The notes below the pieces were generated by a model, which was given only the letters and a program-made list of their open reading frames with translations, searched no databases and was not told where the DNA came from. The position numbers and the translations under genes are program-made. A stretch of DNA of 64,000 bases from Numida meleagris (taxonomy: Eukaryota; Chordata; Aves; Galliformes; Numididae): positions 30,353,333 through 30,417,332 of the forward strand of contig NC_034412.1 of the NCBI RefSeq assembly GCF_002078875.1. Reading direction: 5' to 3'. Of this stretch, positions 1-12,479 are shown piece after piece. Within the stretch, counting starts at the first letter, position 1. Each line of letters starts with the position of its first letter.

Positions 1-998
1 ATTTTGGACACACAGTTAATTGTGGGAAATAGTGATGTCAGTGCACAATTTGGATGTTCTACTTTTCGCAGAATATGACATTGAACAGCTACTGCTGTCA
101 ACATTGAAATATTAGGTAATTCAGGATGGGAATGAAGGATTATTAAACCTTATCAATAAAACTAATGCAGATGGCTTTGAAATAAATAGTGGAATGTTGA
201 TTTGTCCTTGGTTTACCTGATAGAAATTCTTTGCAACCATAAATATTGTCAATATGATAATAATAATGTAAATAGAATCTGAAATACAGTTCTGCATCAA
301 CTACTGGATTCCATGGCAAAACCTAGTTATAAACTGCATAATGCATGCATTTCACAGCTATATAGTGGGGAAAAAAAATTAAATGGCATTTCCTGTGACA
401 CCAATAGTATGATTTCTTTAATGAAGTTTTTTTGACAAGGCATATTTAGACAAAAAGTAAAAATTGTAACTTGTAGTTGAGATTTGTACCTCAGTCACAG
501 TGGAATATATTTCTGATAATAACAACTCCTATGAGGAGAAGCAACAGGCATTTCCAGTTTAATGAGATGTTTAGATACAGTATGGTTTTGGTGGGTTGTT
601 TTATTTTCTTTCTGGTTTTTTCTTTCTTTTTTTTTTTTTTTGAAAAGGTGGAAAAGAGGCACAACAGCAATGTCTCTGTTGAATCCTCACTCCTTCTGCA
701 GTTACAGGGATAAACAAGGCTTGTCATACCAGAATGGTGTAGTTAAATCTTATTGTAGCCTATTCAGGTTAAGTTAATAACAGAAAAGCAGATCAAATAA
801 CTAAAATTACAATAGACGTGTGTTTGTTTTTTTAACAGTAAAGTTATAATCTGCTTTTTTGTAATAGGAATTTGCATTAAGTTAAACTAACCTTGCAATG
901 TTTTTAACGTGACAGTTTGAGTATTTGCATTTCTTTTTAAAATAAGCAACAAATATGTTCCCATCAGCATTGTAGCAGTTTTTCTGCTTCTGTTGTAG

Positions 999-1185
999 GT
1001 TCCATCTGGGTTGTTCATACCTAGTATGGCAATTGGAGCAATAGCAGGAAGGATTGTAGGAATTGCAGTGGAGCAGCTGGCTTACTACCATCATGACTGG
1101 TTCATTTTCAAGGAGTGGTGTGAAGTTGGAGCTGACTGTATTACGCCTGGTCTTTATGCCATGGTTGGTGCCGCTGCGTGCTTAG
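999..1185 (+). CDS. CLCN3: CLCN3 exon: GxFxP motif and following membrane helices
   Basis: The acceptor is ttgtag before 999 and the donor is TTAG/gtaact after 1185. The exon is 187 bases, starting in phase 0 with [13 protein letters not shown] and ending one base into a glycine codon (AACLG). GLFIP is the conserved CLC GxFxP motif that lines the chloride path. [18 protein letters not shown] and [13 protein letters not shown] belong to the second half of the membrane domain. The 60-codon open frame that starts at the Met in IPSMAIG is internal, not a translation start. Bases 1-998 are the upstream intron, in which I see no exon. Confidence 0.97.
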
Positions 1186-4100
1186 GTAACTAAACTGTAA
1201 CAAAGCAAATATCTGATTTTTTTTTTTTAATGTTACCAAAGTAACAATGAGAAGTGGGAGTATGTATAAGTGTGCTGTATTGGAACACCTGTAATGTGGT
1301 CTTCTCTTTCTTCAGATGAATACACTCACGTATCTTCATGTAAACCATTAGATCCTTATGATCTGAGGAATAATATGAAATTGACTATATGATGAGAAAG
1401 AGAGTAAGTTAAATAGGAGAGTTTGCTTTTTCTCTTTGGCATCAATAGGTGTCATTACATATTATAGGTATCATATACGTTGAAATGTATGAAATGGAGT
1501 TGAAAATGTTGAAATTGCTACAAGGAGGTGGCATGATTTGCTGCCACTTCTACGTGAATAGCAACAAATGTTCTTGAATTTCATTAATCCACACAGAACC
1601 TTCAGAAGTGCATAATGATCTGGGGAGTCCAGTTACAGGTCTCTTATGAGGCCTGATTTACAAACTGATGAAAATCTGCTTCACTGGAAGAGGATTACAC
1701 TGGGCACCTAAACTAGGAGGGATTTCTTGAAGGTCTTGTCTTGTCCTAGCTTAAGCACTATCATATACGGTAGTGTAGTTCTAGGTCTAGTTCTTGGAGA
1801 GGTTGTTCTATTGTTTTGGGGGGGATTTTTTTTTTTAATTGTTCAACCAAAATCACTTTTGAATGTGTTGAAAGAAGAATCATGCAATTTCTTTAGAAGA
1901 AGATATGGTAGCAGAAAGGTTTGTACTACAAACGTTTTGCATACTGATAAAGGAGAAATGTAACCCCTGTTTTCTCTCATTGTTCAAGAAAGTTTTCACC
2001 AGCTTACAATTCTCTTTAGGTTTTATAATTCAACAACATTATAGTTATAATATTTTGGACAGTTTAGCTGTTGAATTGCTAACTGTTCCTTTCCTGCATT
2101 AGTGTCATTCTTTTTCCAAATTACTATCTTACTGGGTTTGGATTTCCTAATTTCTCAGTATGTATAATTTAGGAATGACTTAGAAAAGTATACAGTTTTG
2201 TTCTTAAGTTACGTGAAAGAGAAGCACTTATTTTTCCAATCCCTTTACTTTCTGGCCTTCAGGGATTTTCCCTAAAGTTCTTCTGCTTCTCAAGTTTGCT
2301 CATTTTTCTTGTGTGCTTTTGTTTTTGTAGTACAGAATGATGTTTGTCACATGACGTAACTGGCAAAGTTATGTTTGCAGTTCTCAACAGGAAGGCAGGA
2401 AATGCAGATTCAGTATTATTTGACACTGGAGTGTTACTGGCTGCCATTTTTTCTTGCAGGTGGTGTGACGAGAATGACTGTGTCCCTGGTAGTTATTGTT
2501 TTTGAGCTAACAGGAGGGCTGGAATATATTGTGCCCTTAATGGCTGCAGTCATGACCAGTAAGTGGGTAGGAGATGCCTTTGGTAGGGAAGGCATCTATG
2601 AGGCACACATTCGACTGAATGGATATCCCTTCTTGGATGCGAAGGAGGAATTTACTCACACGACACTGGCTGCTGATGTTATGAGACCTCGAAGAAGCGA
2701 CCCACCTTTAGCTGTTCTAACACAGGATAATATGACAGTTGAAGACATAGAAAACTTGATCAACGAAACCAGCTATAATGGTTTTCCTGTTATTATGTCA
2801 AAAGAATCACAGAGGCTAGTGGGCTTTGCTTTAAGAAGAGATTTAACTATCGCAATAGGTAATTATCTCCCAATATTTTATGATTATATATTCTAACTGA
2901 AATTATTTTAAAGCTTGAAAGAGAACTTACTGTGTTTCTACTTATTTCAGGTTTAAGGTCCAGATACCTTGCACTGACTGTCTATTGCTTTACTAAAGGA
3001 TATTGATTATCTTCAATAGCAGACCCTAAAATAAAATATTGATATCTTTGTGCCTGTCATAAAAACAAGACTTGTCAAACTGAAGTAGGCCAAATTGGCA
3101 TCTAGTCTAGTATTTTTGTTTCTTTTGTAGTGTTTGCTAACAGTTCTTTTCCTCAGAGGGGATGTTAGTTTAACCATCTTCAAAATTGAGTAATTCCCAT
3201 TTTAAAGAGCAGGATTCAGTCAGAGTTACTGTCAAACTCATTTTAAAATGTAAATGAATATCAAGCTTCTCTTTGGGAGTATTTTATTTGCTGGGTTGTT
3301 TTTTTTTTCAATAACTAAGATTGTAGTGTGGAGAGATGAGTGCAGTATTTTACGTTTCTTTCTTTAGTTTTTTTCTGTGTGCTGTGAAATTTGGCAGTGG
3401 GCCCACGCCCTGTTTGGGCCCTCTCTCTGAATGACTGTTAGAACTTGTCTGATAATTGGGGCAGTGCTTTGTGCACTGGCAAAAAAAAAAAGTGGATTTT
3501 GAAGTTACTATCATCAGCAAAGGGAAAAATAATTTATATTTAAGAAGTACTTGTACATAAAATCAGTGATGGAAATTGTATCTTAAAATACTCATTTTTA
3601 TTCATAATTTGTAAGGTTGTAATATTGACGAGTATCTCTTTAGGGAAGACACTTGAGAAAGCAATGTCTTCTTTCAGAAAGCTGAAAAAACAAGTTCTTA
3701 GGAACACGACACCAAGTACTGAAGTAAAACTTTTGCCTGTGGTCTTACAGTGTGTATGCTGTGTTTCTGCACTATGCAGGATGTCTATAAATGTCCTAAA
3801 CTTGAAAAGTATTACAGGAATCATATGATTTTAAGTTTGTTTTTACTTAAGACTAGTTGGAGGAATAGCAGAATATTGTTCTAATAAAACACTTCCACAG
3901 GTAAAACTTCTTCAGTTGCAGAGAGTGCATGGTGCATATTGCTTTGTCTTGGAGTCATTCAGTGATACAGCTCGGAGTACAAGGAGAGTTGCTCCTGCAG
4001 CCAAAGTATTGAACACTTGAGGAGGATACAGACCAATTTCACAAAAAGCTAAATACATTTGTATGAGCAAGACAGTAATCTCAAGGAGATCGGAAATGAG

Positions 4101-7100
4101 GAGTTTGTGGTCATTGATGGTTTGAAACCAGTATTTGTCATTGTTATAGGAGAGCCATCGGATCAGCTTTCCTTTTGACAACTGCTTCAGCTGCTACATG
4201 CTGTTGTGTTAGCTTTTAAGTATTTTCACCTCTCCATAGTAAATAAATTTTATTTTTGTTGTTGGATTGAGAAAGGCAGTAGCTGAAGGATGGTTAAAGC
4301 TGTGTGATAGATGGCTTTTGTAATTTCTGCATAAACACGTCTCAGGACTAAAGCAGTGACTATAGAAACACCATGTCAGGATATCAGCATCAGAGCCTGG
4401 TAGTGTTGACTGAACTTTGTACTAAATCATCTCACTCCAAAATGTAAATTTTCTCGCTCTTCTTTTTATTATTTTCCCCGCTTAAAGAAAGTGCTAGGAA
4501 GAAGCAGGAGGGGATTGTTGGCAGTTCCAGGGTCTGTTTTGCCCAGCATACCCCATCACTTCCAGCGGAAAGCCCTCGGCCTTTGAAACTCAGAAGCATA
4601 CTTGACATGAGCCCTTTCACCGTGACAGACCATACACCCATGGAAATAGTGGTGGATATTTTCCGGAAGTTGGGTTTGAGGCAGTGCCTTGTAACACACA
4701 ATGGGTGAGTAATGTGGCAGCAATGCTGTTCCTTTTGTTAGGTATAGTAATTTTCAATTCTGAGATCAAAACTTTCGTGGTATTTGAACCCATACATTTG
4801 GTGCATTATGTCAATGTCAAGAAGGTGCACGCCTCTTAAATTCTTACTCCTCCCCTGTATTCCAAGTAAGCAGGCAGGTTGTTTCTGTTTTTTTAAGGTT
4901 TTCTTTTAAAAAAAAAAAAAAAGTGAAATACATCAGCTGTAGGGTAGCTACAAATATATGGGTTCACAAAAAGCAAGTGAGAAAAAGATCCATTCAATAT
5001 CTCCTCTTCTGGAGTTTAGTAATGGCAATTTCCACCAAGCTATTAGTTTTGGAATACTGAAAACTAAGTAACTGCTACTAGTTCTGAAACTTCAGTCTGC
5101 AACCTTTACTTCTACAATTCAAAATACTTCAAGAAAGTAATTTCAAGATGTAGAATGTTTGTAAATATGACTATGAGGATTGTCATGTGGTCACCATTTA
5201 ATAAATCAGCCCTATGTGTGGAAACAGAAAAATATTCATTATAATTGCCTCTTATCTGAGCTGTTTCTTTTTTACAAAATCTTTTTTTGAGTATGGTTCT
5301 ACTTCAGCTTTCTCCTTTCCTGTATCTCTTGTGTTAAGCACTTGGCAAATGATATTGCAGCTTCTACCACAGTATCTTGCTTTCTCTCTAGCATCTTTCT
5401 AAATCACATGAGAAGTTGTCTGCTAATCCACATTATTTAGTATCAACGTCCATGGGACAAAGCTAAGAAACCTTAAATATAGATGGTATTTATTTATTTT
5501 TGCTGTGGGCAAAAGGAGTGCTGCTGTAAGTGGCAAATATTTAAATAGTGCACTAATTTCCAAGTTTGTTTGTTAAGATGTCCTCTAAAACAAATGCATC
5601 TTAAATGTGCTCCTGTTTTTTGTTGGTGGTGTTTTCTGACTTTTTTTAAATTTGTTTTTTCTTAAATTCATCTTTGTGTGGAATGGCAAGTAGATGTTTT
5701 TAGAAGCATAAATAGCTCTTTAAAAAGCTCTCTTTGCAAGGGAAAGGCCATCATGATCTGACACTTCAGTGCAGACATACAATTATTCCTATTTCATGCA
5801 GGGAAATTTGAATTGGTAAAACTTCAATAATAAATATTTATTATGATGGGTTTTTTTCTTAGTTTCTGTTGTGGTTGAGTACTCAAACATTAACATTGAC
5901 ATCAAAATTGACTAAAGATAGATTAATCTTGTAAAGATATGTCAAATTGTAGTGTAAGTTTTTAATTATTTTATTATAAGGTAACCGCAAATATGGATGA
6001 CTTTGATTTGTTGTTTTCTGATGCTCATGTTTGTTGTCCCATTTCAGTTTATAATCTTGTGGTCTTCCATGAGTATGCTGTCCATTACAATGAGGTTGGA
6101 TAGTTAATCCCTGAGGTCCAATTGGCTATATGGCACCCAGAGAATTTATCTAAATTTTGACAAATTTCACACACATGGAATATATATAGTTACAATTAGG
6201 AATTGAGTAGAAATTGGTACTGATGATAGATACAGAGATATATAAAGATTGAGCCTGATTCCTTTTAGCTCTTATCAGAACATCCATTCTAAGGAGTTGC
6301 TCTTTATTTGTATTACGATAAATGAGAAATTGGTTTGAATTTGTCTGTTCTTAGAGACCAGGTAACCCTGCTCTGTAGTGAAGCTTCAGACCTCAATTTC
6401 TGTAACTTTACAGATAGTATGTTGATCACTTACTGTAGCTTGTGATAATGTGAATAGCAATTTGTATTTGTGAGGAGAAATAACTAGTAAACAAAGGAAA
6501 TAAAGTAGATTTTTAGTTTCAGTGCCTCTAAAATCTCAAGAAACTAGAGTCTGGGGAGAAGGGATAAAGTATGCTTCCCCTGTGTGTACGTGACAGAGAA
6601 CCATACTGCTGTGGGGTTGTTCTGAAGATCAAGCATTTGGAGAAGAAAAAAAAAGTTTGGGAAAGGGTGCTGAGTTTCAAATCATTTTCATTTAACTATC
6701 TCATTAGCTTTCTTGCAACCCATTTTCTTTTTTAGTTTTGCACTACTCTAAACCTTTTTCATTGTGACTAGAACTTTTTTTTTTATTTCACACGCAGTTA
6801 TTAGCATAACATGATCTGTTTCAGGATTGTCTTGGGGATCATCACAAAGAAGAACATATTAGAGCATCTCGAGCAACTAAAGCAGCACGTCGAACCCTTG
6901 GTGATTAGATATATCAGATCTCATAATTAGACACATTAGAAGTCAGGAAGCATGAAACTTGTGAACTGTTCAGTACTTTTATGACATCGGCTGAACAAAG
7001 AAATAATCCTGTATTAAAAAATTGTATTAAAGAAACTATAACAGAAAACAATATGTGCAAAATCCTTTTATAGAAATTAAGCAGTTACTATGGACGTACT

Positions 7101-8770
7101 GTTAGTCACAACATTAAAGGAAGGTAAACAATAGAATTTGATATTTTGTTATTTGGATCACATAGATCCGTCTAGTTGATCTTTTGATTTCCCTCAGTGG
7201 GAAAGCACACAGCTAGGAATACCTTTTCCTCCACAGTGTAAATTTAATTTTTATTATATGCTGATTTTGACAGCTTTAAATAGCTGTTAAGTTGCTAAGT
7301 ATCGTATCTTTTGAGGAGCAAAGCCAAGCATGTTCTTCATGTATTGCAGCATTAGGTCTTCTCTGTAATCCCTGTTTATCAACTGGAAAATAAGGGTGTT
7401 TTTAAAAATCATGTAAAGTCCTTTAGTTTTATATTAAGTCCTGTGATTCTGCTGCTGTTACCTACAGCAACTAGTGTACTTTTTTTTATAACATCCAGGG
7501 GCATCCTAAACTACTGAATAGCACGCTAATACATCTGCTGTTGACTTCAGAATCTACATACTGTGTTAACTACGATGTTGTGATCTAACCTTAGTTGTAA
7601 GGTAGACTTTGTCTTAATTTGGACATTGGTTGCTCTGCAATAGCTGTGTCTCTGCTACCTAGCCACCAAGTTTAGCTGCTTATGTGCAAAACATGCTAAT
7701 TATGTTCTCATTTTATGCTAATATTTCACAAGTATTTCATGCGTCCTTTAATGAGTTAAAAACAAACAGAATGTACTAACCAAAATAACAAGGGCAGCAG
7801 CTCATTCATTCTGCTCTTTGCTTCTCCTGGGATATTATCCTTTTGGACAGACTCACCCTTTTTGATGTTTCACAAAGTTTTGCTGATAATTTTTAAAATT
7901 AATTTAGTGGCTGTCATAAGAGCACAGTATCTAAAGTTGAAAATGCAAACTTGATTATTCAAAATTAATTTTGTAAAGCTGTGAACTCTAAAACCTAGTT
8001 AACTATTGATTATTTTGCAGAAGTTTCATGGTCAATGGAGTGTGCTCCTATGAATATATTCAGTCTGAGCCAGTGTGTCGGATGGGAAGTAACCCTGTGA
8101 TTTTAAAAAAGAAGGGAAGGGGAGTTTGATTTGCTGCTAGGATTTTTGGGCCATCAAGTGGTATGTCACTTCTGATGGTTTGGCTGGAACACACTTCCCT
8201 TATGAAATGGGATCAGTATCACTTCTTTTTCATACCTCTTTTTTCTTTGTCCTTCTTTATTTATTTGTTTATTTTACTTTTTTGTTGGCATACGCTAATC
8301 AAAATTTCATTTTTGTGGAACCAAAAAGTTAAATAAAAATTGTCATGGGCTCTCCTTGTATTACCTATATTTCATTAAAACGGACTACAGCTGTCAGAGA
8401 CCATCCAGTGTGGTGTCTCAGCATTGCTGTCTTTTAACAAACTGGTGGTTACTAAATATTTTGATTAATAAAATGCTTTTGTTCAAATACGAAAATCAGG
8501 CTGTTTACTTTTGCTCTATCCCTGTCAACAAAAAGGACTTGGCTACAGATGTGTTCTGTTTTACTACTTTCCCCGCTCGGATTAATACCGGTCTTTGTTT
8601 ATCCTTTTCAGGCGCCTCCTTGGCATTATAACAAAAAAAGATATCCTCCGTCATATGGCCCAGACGGCAAACCAAGACCCCGCCTCAATAATGTTCAACT
8701 GAAACCCATAGCTGAGGAGAGAGAGGAAACTGAAGAGGAGGTTCATTTGTTGAATAGCACAACACTTTAG
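999..8770 (+). CDS. CLCN3: CLCN3 (ClC-3 chloride/proton exchanger), 3' part of the gene
   Basis: This is the 3' portion of the gene for ClC-3, a 2Cl-/H+ exchanger of endosomes, lysosomes and synaptic vesicles in the CLC family. Five exons in the window encode the end of the membrane domain and both C-terminal CBS domains. Their joined translation follows vertebrate ClC-3 as I know it almost residue for residue, for example [11 protein letters not shown] (the CLC GxFxP ion-path motif), [16 protein letters not shown] and [20 protein letters not shown]. All introns are GT-AG and all codon phases join. The 5' exons, including the selectivity-filter GSGIP segment, lie left of the window. The gene converges on HPF1. 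Two alternative C-termini are encoded (see the exons at 6825 and 8612). Identification is very secure; ClC-4 and ClC-5 differ at many of these positions. Confidence 0.97.
2460..2858 (+). CDS. CLCN3: CLCN3 exon: last membrane helices and first CBS domain
   Basis: The acceptor is ttcttgcag/g and the donor is GCAATAG/gtaatt. The exon is 399 bases; its first two bases complete a Gly codon with the previous exon ([24 protein letters not shown]). It encodes the final membrane helices ([16 protein letters not shown], then [20 protein letters not shown]). A linker follows ([18 protein letters not shown]), then the first CBS domain ([47 protein letters not shown]). It ends with one base of a Glu codon. 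The open frame runs upstream into the intron, but the splice site and homology set the start at 2460. Confidence 0.97.
4488..4704 (+). CDS. CLCN3: CLCN3 exon: inter-CBS linker and start of CBS2
   Basis: The acceptor is cgcttaaag/AAAGTGCT, with only a moderate pyrimidine tract; the donor is AATGG/gtgagt, which is strong. The exon is 217 bases. It encodes [32 protein letters not shown] and [16 protein letters not shown], then [20 protein letters not shown] and two bases of a Gly codon. The second CBS domain begins here and is finished by one of two alternative downstream exons, both of which complete the same Gly codon with a G. Confidence 0.97.
6825..6900 (+). CDS. CLCN3: CLCN3 alternative 76-base exon (ClC-3B-type)
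   Basis: The acceptor is gtttcag/GATTGTC and the donor is CCCTTG/gtgatt. It encodes [19 protein letters not shown] and then KQHVEPL. The length is 76 bases (3n+1), so inclusion changes the reading frame of the next exon. It is a paralogue of the start of the last exon, which in its short-isoform frame encodes [15 protein letters not shown]. Each version supplies the final strand and helix of the second CBS domain. In mammals, inclusion gives the ClC-3B form with a PDZ-binding tail; here all junctions and both frames fit that scheme. Reading through its donor adds only VIRYIRSHN before a stop. Confidence 0.93.
8612..8770 (+). CDS. CLCN3: CLCN3 last coding exon, read in two frames
   Basis: The acceptor is ccttttcag/GCGCCTCC. 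Spliced straight from the exon ending at 4704, it reads [20 protein letters not shown], then [10 protein letters not shown] and TGA at 8700-8702 (ClC-3A-type end). Spliced from the 76-base exon, it reads [19 protein letters not shown], then [11 protein letters not shown], an acidic run [13 protein letters not shown] and NSTTL, with TAG at 8768-8770. Bases 8612-8699 are therefore coding in both frames. TTL at the end is a class I PDZ ligand; mammalian ClC-3B, which has the same end, is reported to bind PDZ proteins. Both tails match the mammalian ClC-3 isoforms. Confidence 0.95.
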
Positions 8771-11700
8771 TCTGGGAGATACTTCTAAAAATCAGAAACG
8801 AGAGCTGGGTTTTTGTGTAACAGTGCTGCTGGAAATCAGGAGTTGGTCTTGGGGAATATGTGGAGAGGAGGAAGGCTGTTGGGAGCATGGGAGCTGCTGT
8901 CCTGCACTGGATGCGTCCTGAGATGTCCGGTCTGCCATGATAGTGCAGTGGGAGAGCCGTGCGAGGTGGCACAATTCTCCAGCCCCGGCCTGGTACTTCA
9001 GCATCGAAGAGATGTGTTACTAGTCCCTATTTCTGGAGGGATCCTTCTGAATTGAGCCATCTTACGGAGACTGAAAGGTCTTGCCCTTTTTACCATTGAA
9101 AACTGTTGTGTTAACTCATGAAATGTATAATTATTACACATCACCTTTCTACATTCCAGAAGAGCTTTATTTCTCTCTCTCCTGAGCCGTAACAAAGCCT
9201 CTTTAAATTGGTGTGCCCTTTTGAAGTAGTAGTTTCTCATATTGAGATGTACTGTGAGTTAACTGAGGTTGGATCACAAGAAGGGAGGTTTTTCTTGTGC
9301 CATTAAATGTGTAAGGCTGAACATCATGAAATGCTTGGGGCAGTACGGATCCACTGCGACAAAAGCAGATTGAGCAGGTAATACCTTGCGAGAGCCATGC
9401 GAAACATCTTTCAGCCCATCTGCCGTGATAAGAGAAAGTAAACAAATGAAACTAGAGTTTCCGAGAAAAATGCTGGTTTTGCTGCAGAAAATATCAATAA
9501 TGTGACCTGATCTTATGCAATTTTTGTATTGTTGAAACACTAGGGTATATGCCAATGTTGTGCAGTATAAGGAAAAGTACTGCTATTCTACTAGTTAAGA
9601 GCTGGAACAATTCTGTATACGTGTATCTGGAAAAATGCATGCTACAACACTGGAGATATTTCCCCCCTGTAAAATTTGAGATTGCTCATTTTTATTTTTT
9701 CTTCTCCACAAAAAGACGTTCCACTGCTGACATGGTAGGAAGAAATGTAACTCATGACTTGCACTAATGTACATTATTTTTCTTGAAGTTTTACCATTAT
9801 TTATATTTTTATGAATTAAAAAAATCTATTAAATACAAATCAGTTAATGTCTCACATAACTAATTACCTTTTTAATGTGATTTTATATAATAATTCATAA
9901 TCCTCTGCGTGTAATGGAGGATTAGCAAATGTTTACAACTAGATGAAGGGTTTAAACAAAATTGTTTCTTTACAATCCAAAATGCGTATGAGATGATTTT
10001 CAGATGTAACTTTCACTGCCGTTACCTTAAGACTTCCTTTTTCTTTTATGAGCAGGTAACTGGAACAGTAATACGAAAAATATTATTTTAAAAAATATTA
10101 TTTTAAAAAATCAGGGTTTTAAAACGAATAGGAAGCAACTATGATTATTAGATTGCTTTAGACTTTTTTTTCTGCGTACATAGAGGTGTAAATGATCCGT
10201 AGCTACAGAAGATGACCAGCAGGGCAGAATCGAATCCAGTACTTGAAAGCTTGGCAGGACTTCAGAGCTGAGCAGCACCACATGCGCCAGAAGGTGAGCT
10301 GACACGTTCCTAACATCTTTCTTCTTTCAGCCACCAGATGTACGTTTCGTCAGTTTTTCAAACCACCACAAACACATGCGGAGACAAAGGTAATGTGCTT
10401 TAAGCCAACAGTAAAAAAGCTAAGAAATATGGTTGGCAAAATCTTGTTTATAATATGTGGTGAAATGAAATTTACTTATTAACAGTTACGCCCATAAGAC
10501 TGCAAAAGTTTAAATGATTAAACAGCTATAATCTTGGGCATCTCTAAGGCTGTCATCACAGTTGCCTCAAACATCTTTATTCGGCCAAGGGCTCGGCATG
10601 ACTTTATCTTGAAGAATGGTAACATGCTCCAAACAATGTTCTGGTAGTATTGGCAAGCTCCAAAACAATGCCAGTGCTTCAAGCGCTCTGCTGAATTGTT
10701 TGTTTTGAGAATATAAAACTGCCGTCACCTCTGTCTCACCTCTCGCATCAACTGGAACCAGTGGAAGGCTGGACGTGGTGGTGGGCTGGTTGCGATCAGC
10801 TCCTGTGCAGAGAGCAGCTTTGGAACTGAAACAGAATCGGGCTGTGGTGTGGCTGCTGTGTTGCGGCAACTAGCTGTACTCTTCCAAGTGAGTCAGTGCT
10901 AGAAGTTCCAGACTTACTCTGTTACATTGGGTGAGCTTGCAGAAACCTTATAAAGAGCAGGGTTTGGCCCATCTGCGGAAGACAGCTCTGGAAATTGTCT
11001 GAGAGGCTGATGTCTGTGGTCTAATTTTTATTTTTTTTTCTGTAGTGGAAGGATATAAATGCACTACAGCTTGAAAAAAAAATTGCTTTGAATCAGTTTG
11101 AAGCCTCTGCCATTTCTGATGGTTTCTTCATCCTAATACACTGCTGTGTAGGTACTGTATTAATTTGCACCTGAGCCTACCTACAGACTGCACTGTCTGC
11201 AATACAATACAGTTCACACCCCTGCTGCGTTTTACAGTTTTAGTATGGATCCCAAGTGCTGCATATAAATGGTGCATCTCTGGTTACTGTTCTCACCTTC
11301 TAAGCTTTCCCTATTGACATGTAAAACGTCTCTCGTAAACATGCATTAGAAATTCTGATACTGAAGTATGTGTGCCTGTGCTGTTCAACAAAACTTTTCT
11401 AATGTAAAGCTTCCAGCGCCTTACTCAAGTTACTGATTTGGAAAAAAAAAATAAAATGTGGTGGATGGGAGGGTGAAAGTGTCAGCATTATTATTACTTT
11501 TTTTTTAAAACCATTCAGTTACTGGTTGATGAAGAATGCATACTTTGTTAATCTGTGATGTTGCCTAGAGCTGTATTTAATATTGATTGATCTTAATGTT
11601 TTTATTTATAATAGTGTGGTAGAGCTGCATATCATTACAGTAAAAATTCCAGTTACTGTGATGACTTAATCAAACATTAAAAACTTCTGTATGACCATTT
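8771..11700 (+). other. CLCN3: CLCN3 3' untranslated region (end inferred)
   Basis: About 2.9 kb of AT-rich sequence follows the longer stop codon, with no convincing coding frame. Candidate poly(A) signals are ATTAAA near 9818, AATAAA at 11,450-11,455 within an A-rich run, and ATTAAA at 11,676-11,681. The last is followed by a GT-rich stretch and is my preferred end. Another AATAAA lies near 12,332. ClC-3 transcripts in mammals have long 3' UTRs, which fits. The open frames seen here are chance frames. The exact cleavage site is not established. Confidence 0.6.
11676..11681 (+). promoter_or_regulatory. Candidate CLCN3 poly(A) signal
   Basis: An ATTAAA hexamer is followed within about 30 bases by TTTGTTGCTTT and then TGTCGTGTTTTTG, a plausible GU/U-rich downstream element. 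It sits before the mariner element and the convergent HPF1 end. Use in vivo is inferred. Confidence 0.45.
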
Positions 11701-12479
11701 GTTGCTTTCGACTCTGTCGTGTTTTTGCAAACAATATTTTGTTGATTTTTGCATTTAATTTCCCTGAAATAAAAAGCCATAAGCTTTAAATATAAAACTA
11801 GTAAAAATCACACATTTCTGAAATAGATTTTTTTTTTTCAAATTTGCTTCAGTCACGTAACTGTAGAGTAGTTGGCTTCCTGATTCAAAAATAGGTGGTG
11901 CTTATATTGTCCAAAAGGTAGAAAGAGGTAGTTTCTTTTCAGTGCATTTTTAGTCCTTCTGCTTAAAAAGAATATTGGTAGGGTTGTTACATGTTTGTTC
12001 CCAATGTATTTTCATGATGTATAGCACTTCAGTATTTTTTTCAGTTAGTGTTACAGTTATTAACCTCACAGCGAGAAGAATAGATAAAATGGAAGTACAT
12101 ACTGAAGTCCCCATTTTATTCAGAGATGTTCATACTTAAATAATATCGTGAACACTGAAGGCTTGTGTGATGCTTTATACGGCATTGATATGGAAGTATC
12201 TTCTGTTTGGAACCTGAAAAGAGGAGGGAGGAGAATTGAATTTCTACAAATGTTCTTTTATTTATTAATTTTTATTATAGAACAGAATTCATTCCCCATT
12301 AGAAGTTTGTGTATGCTTGTGTTAATGTTTGAATAAACGAAACATCTGTATTATGTGAATGGGGTGGAGCTGTCAGATTTACAAAAGAAGATACAACATG
12401 ACTGAGAACTGAAAGTAGTTTTATGATTTAAAACTTGGCGTTGTGCTTTTGTACTATGTTAAACTAAACTGAATTATAT

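Noticed and set aside
2375..2459. In-frame Met at 2375 as the start of a separate protein
   Set aside because: Intron sequence upstream of a canonical acceptor at 2458-2459; the real frame begins at 2460 and continues from the previous exon.
6901..6930. Read-through of the 76-base CLCN3 exon to give a third C-terminus (VIRYIRSHN)
   Set aside because: Would require intron retention at a good donor; possible but unsupported, and the spliced B-tail is the known isoform.
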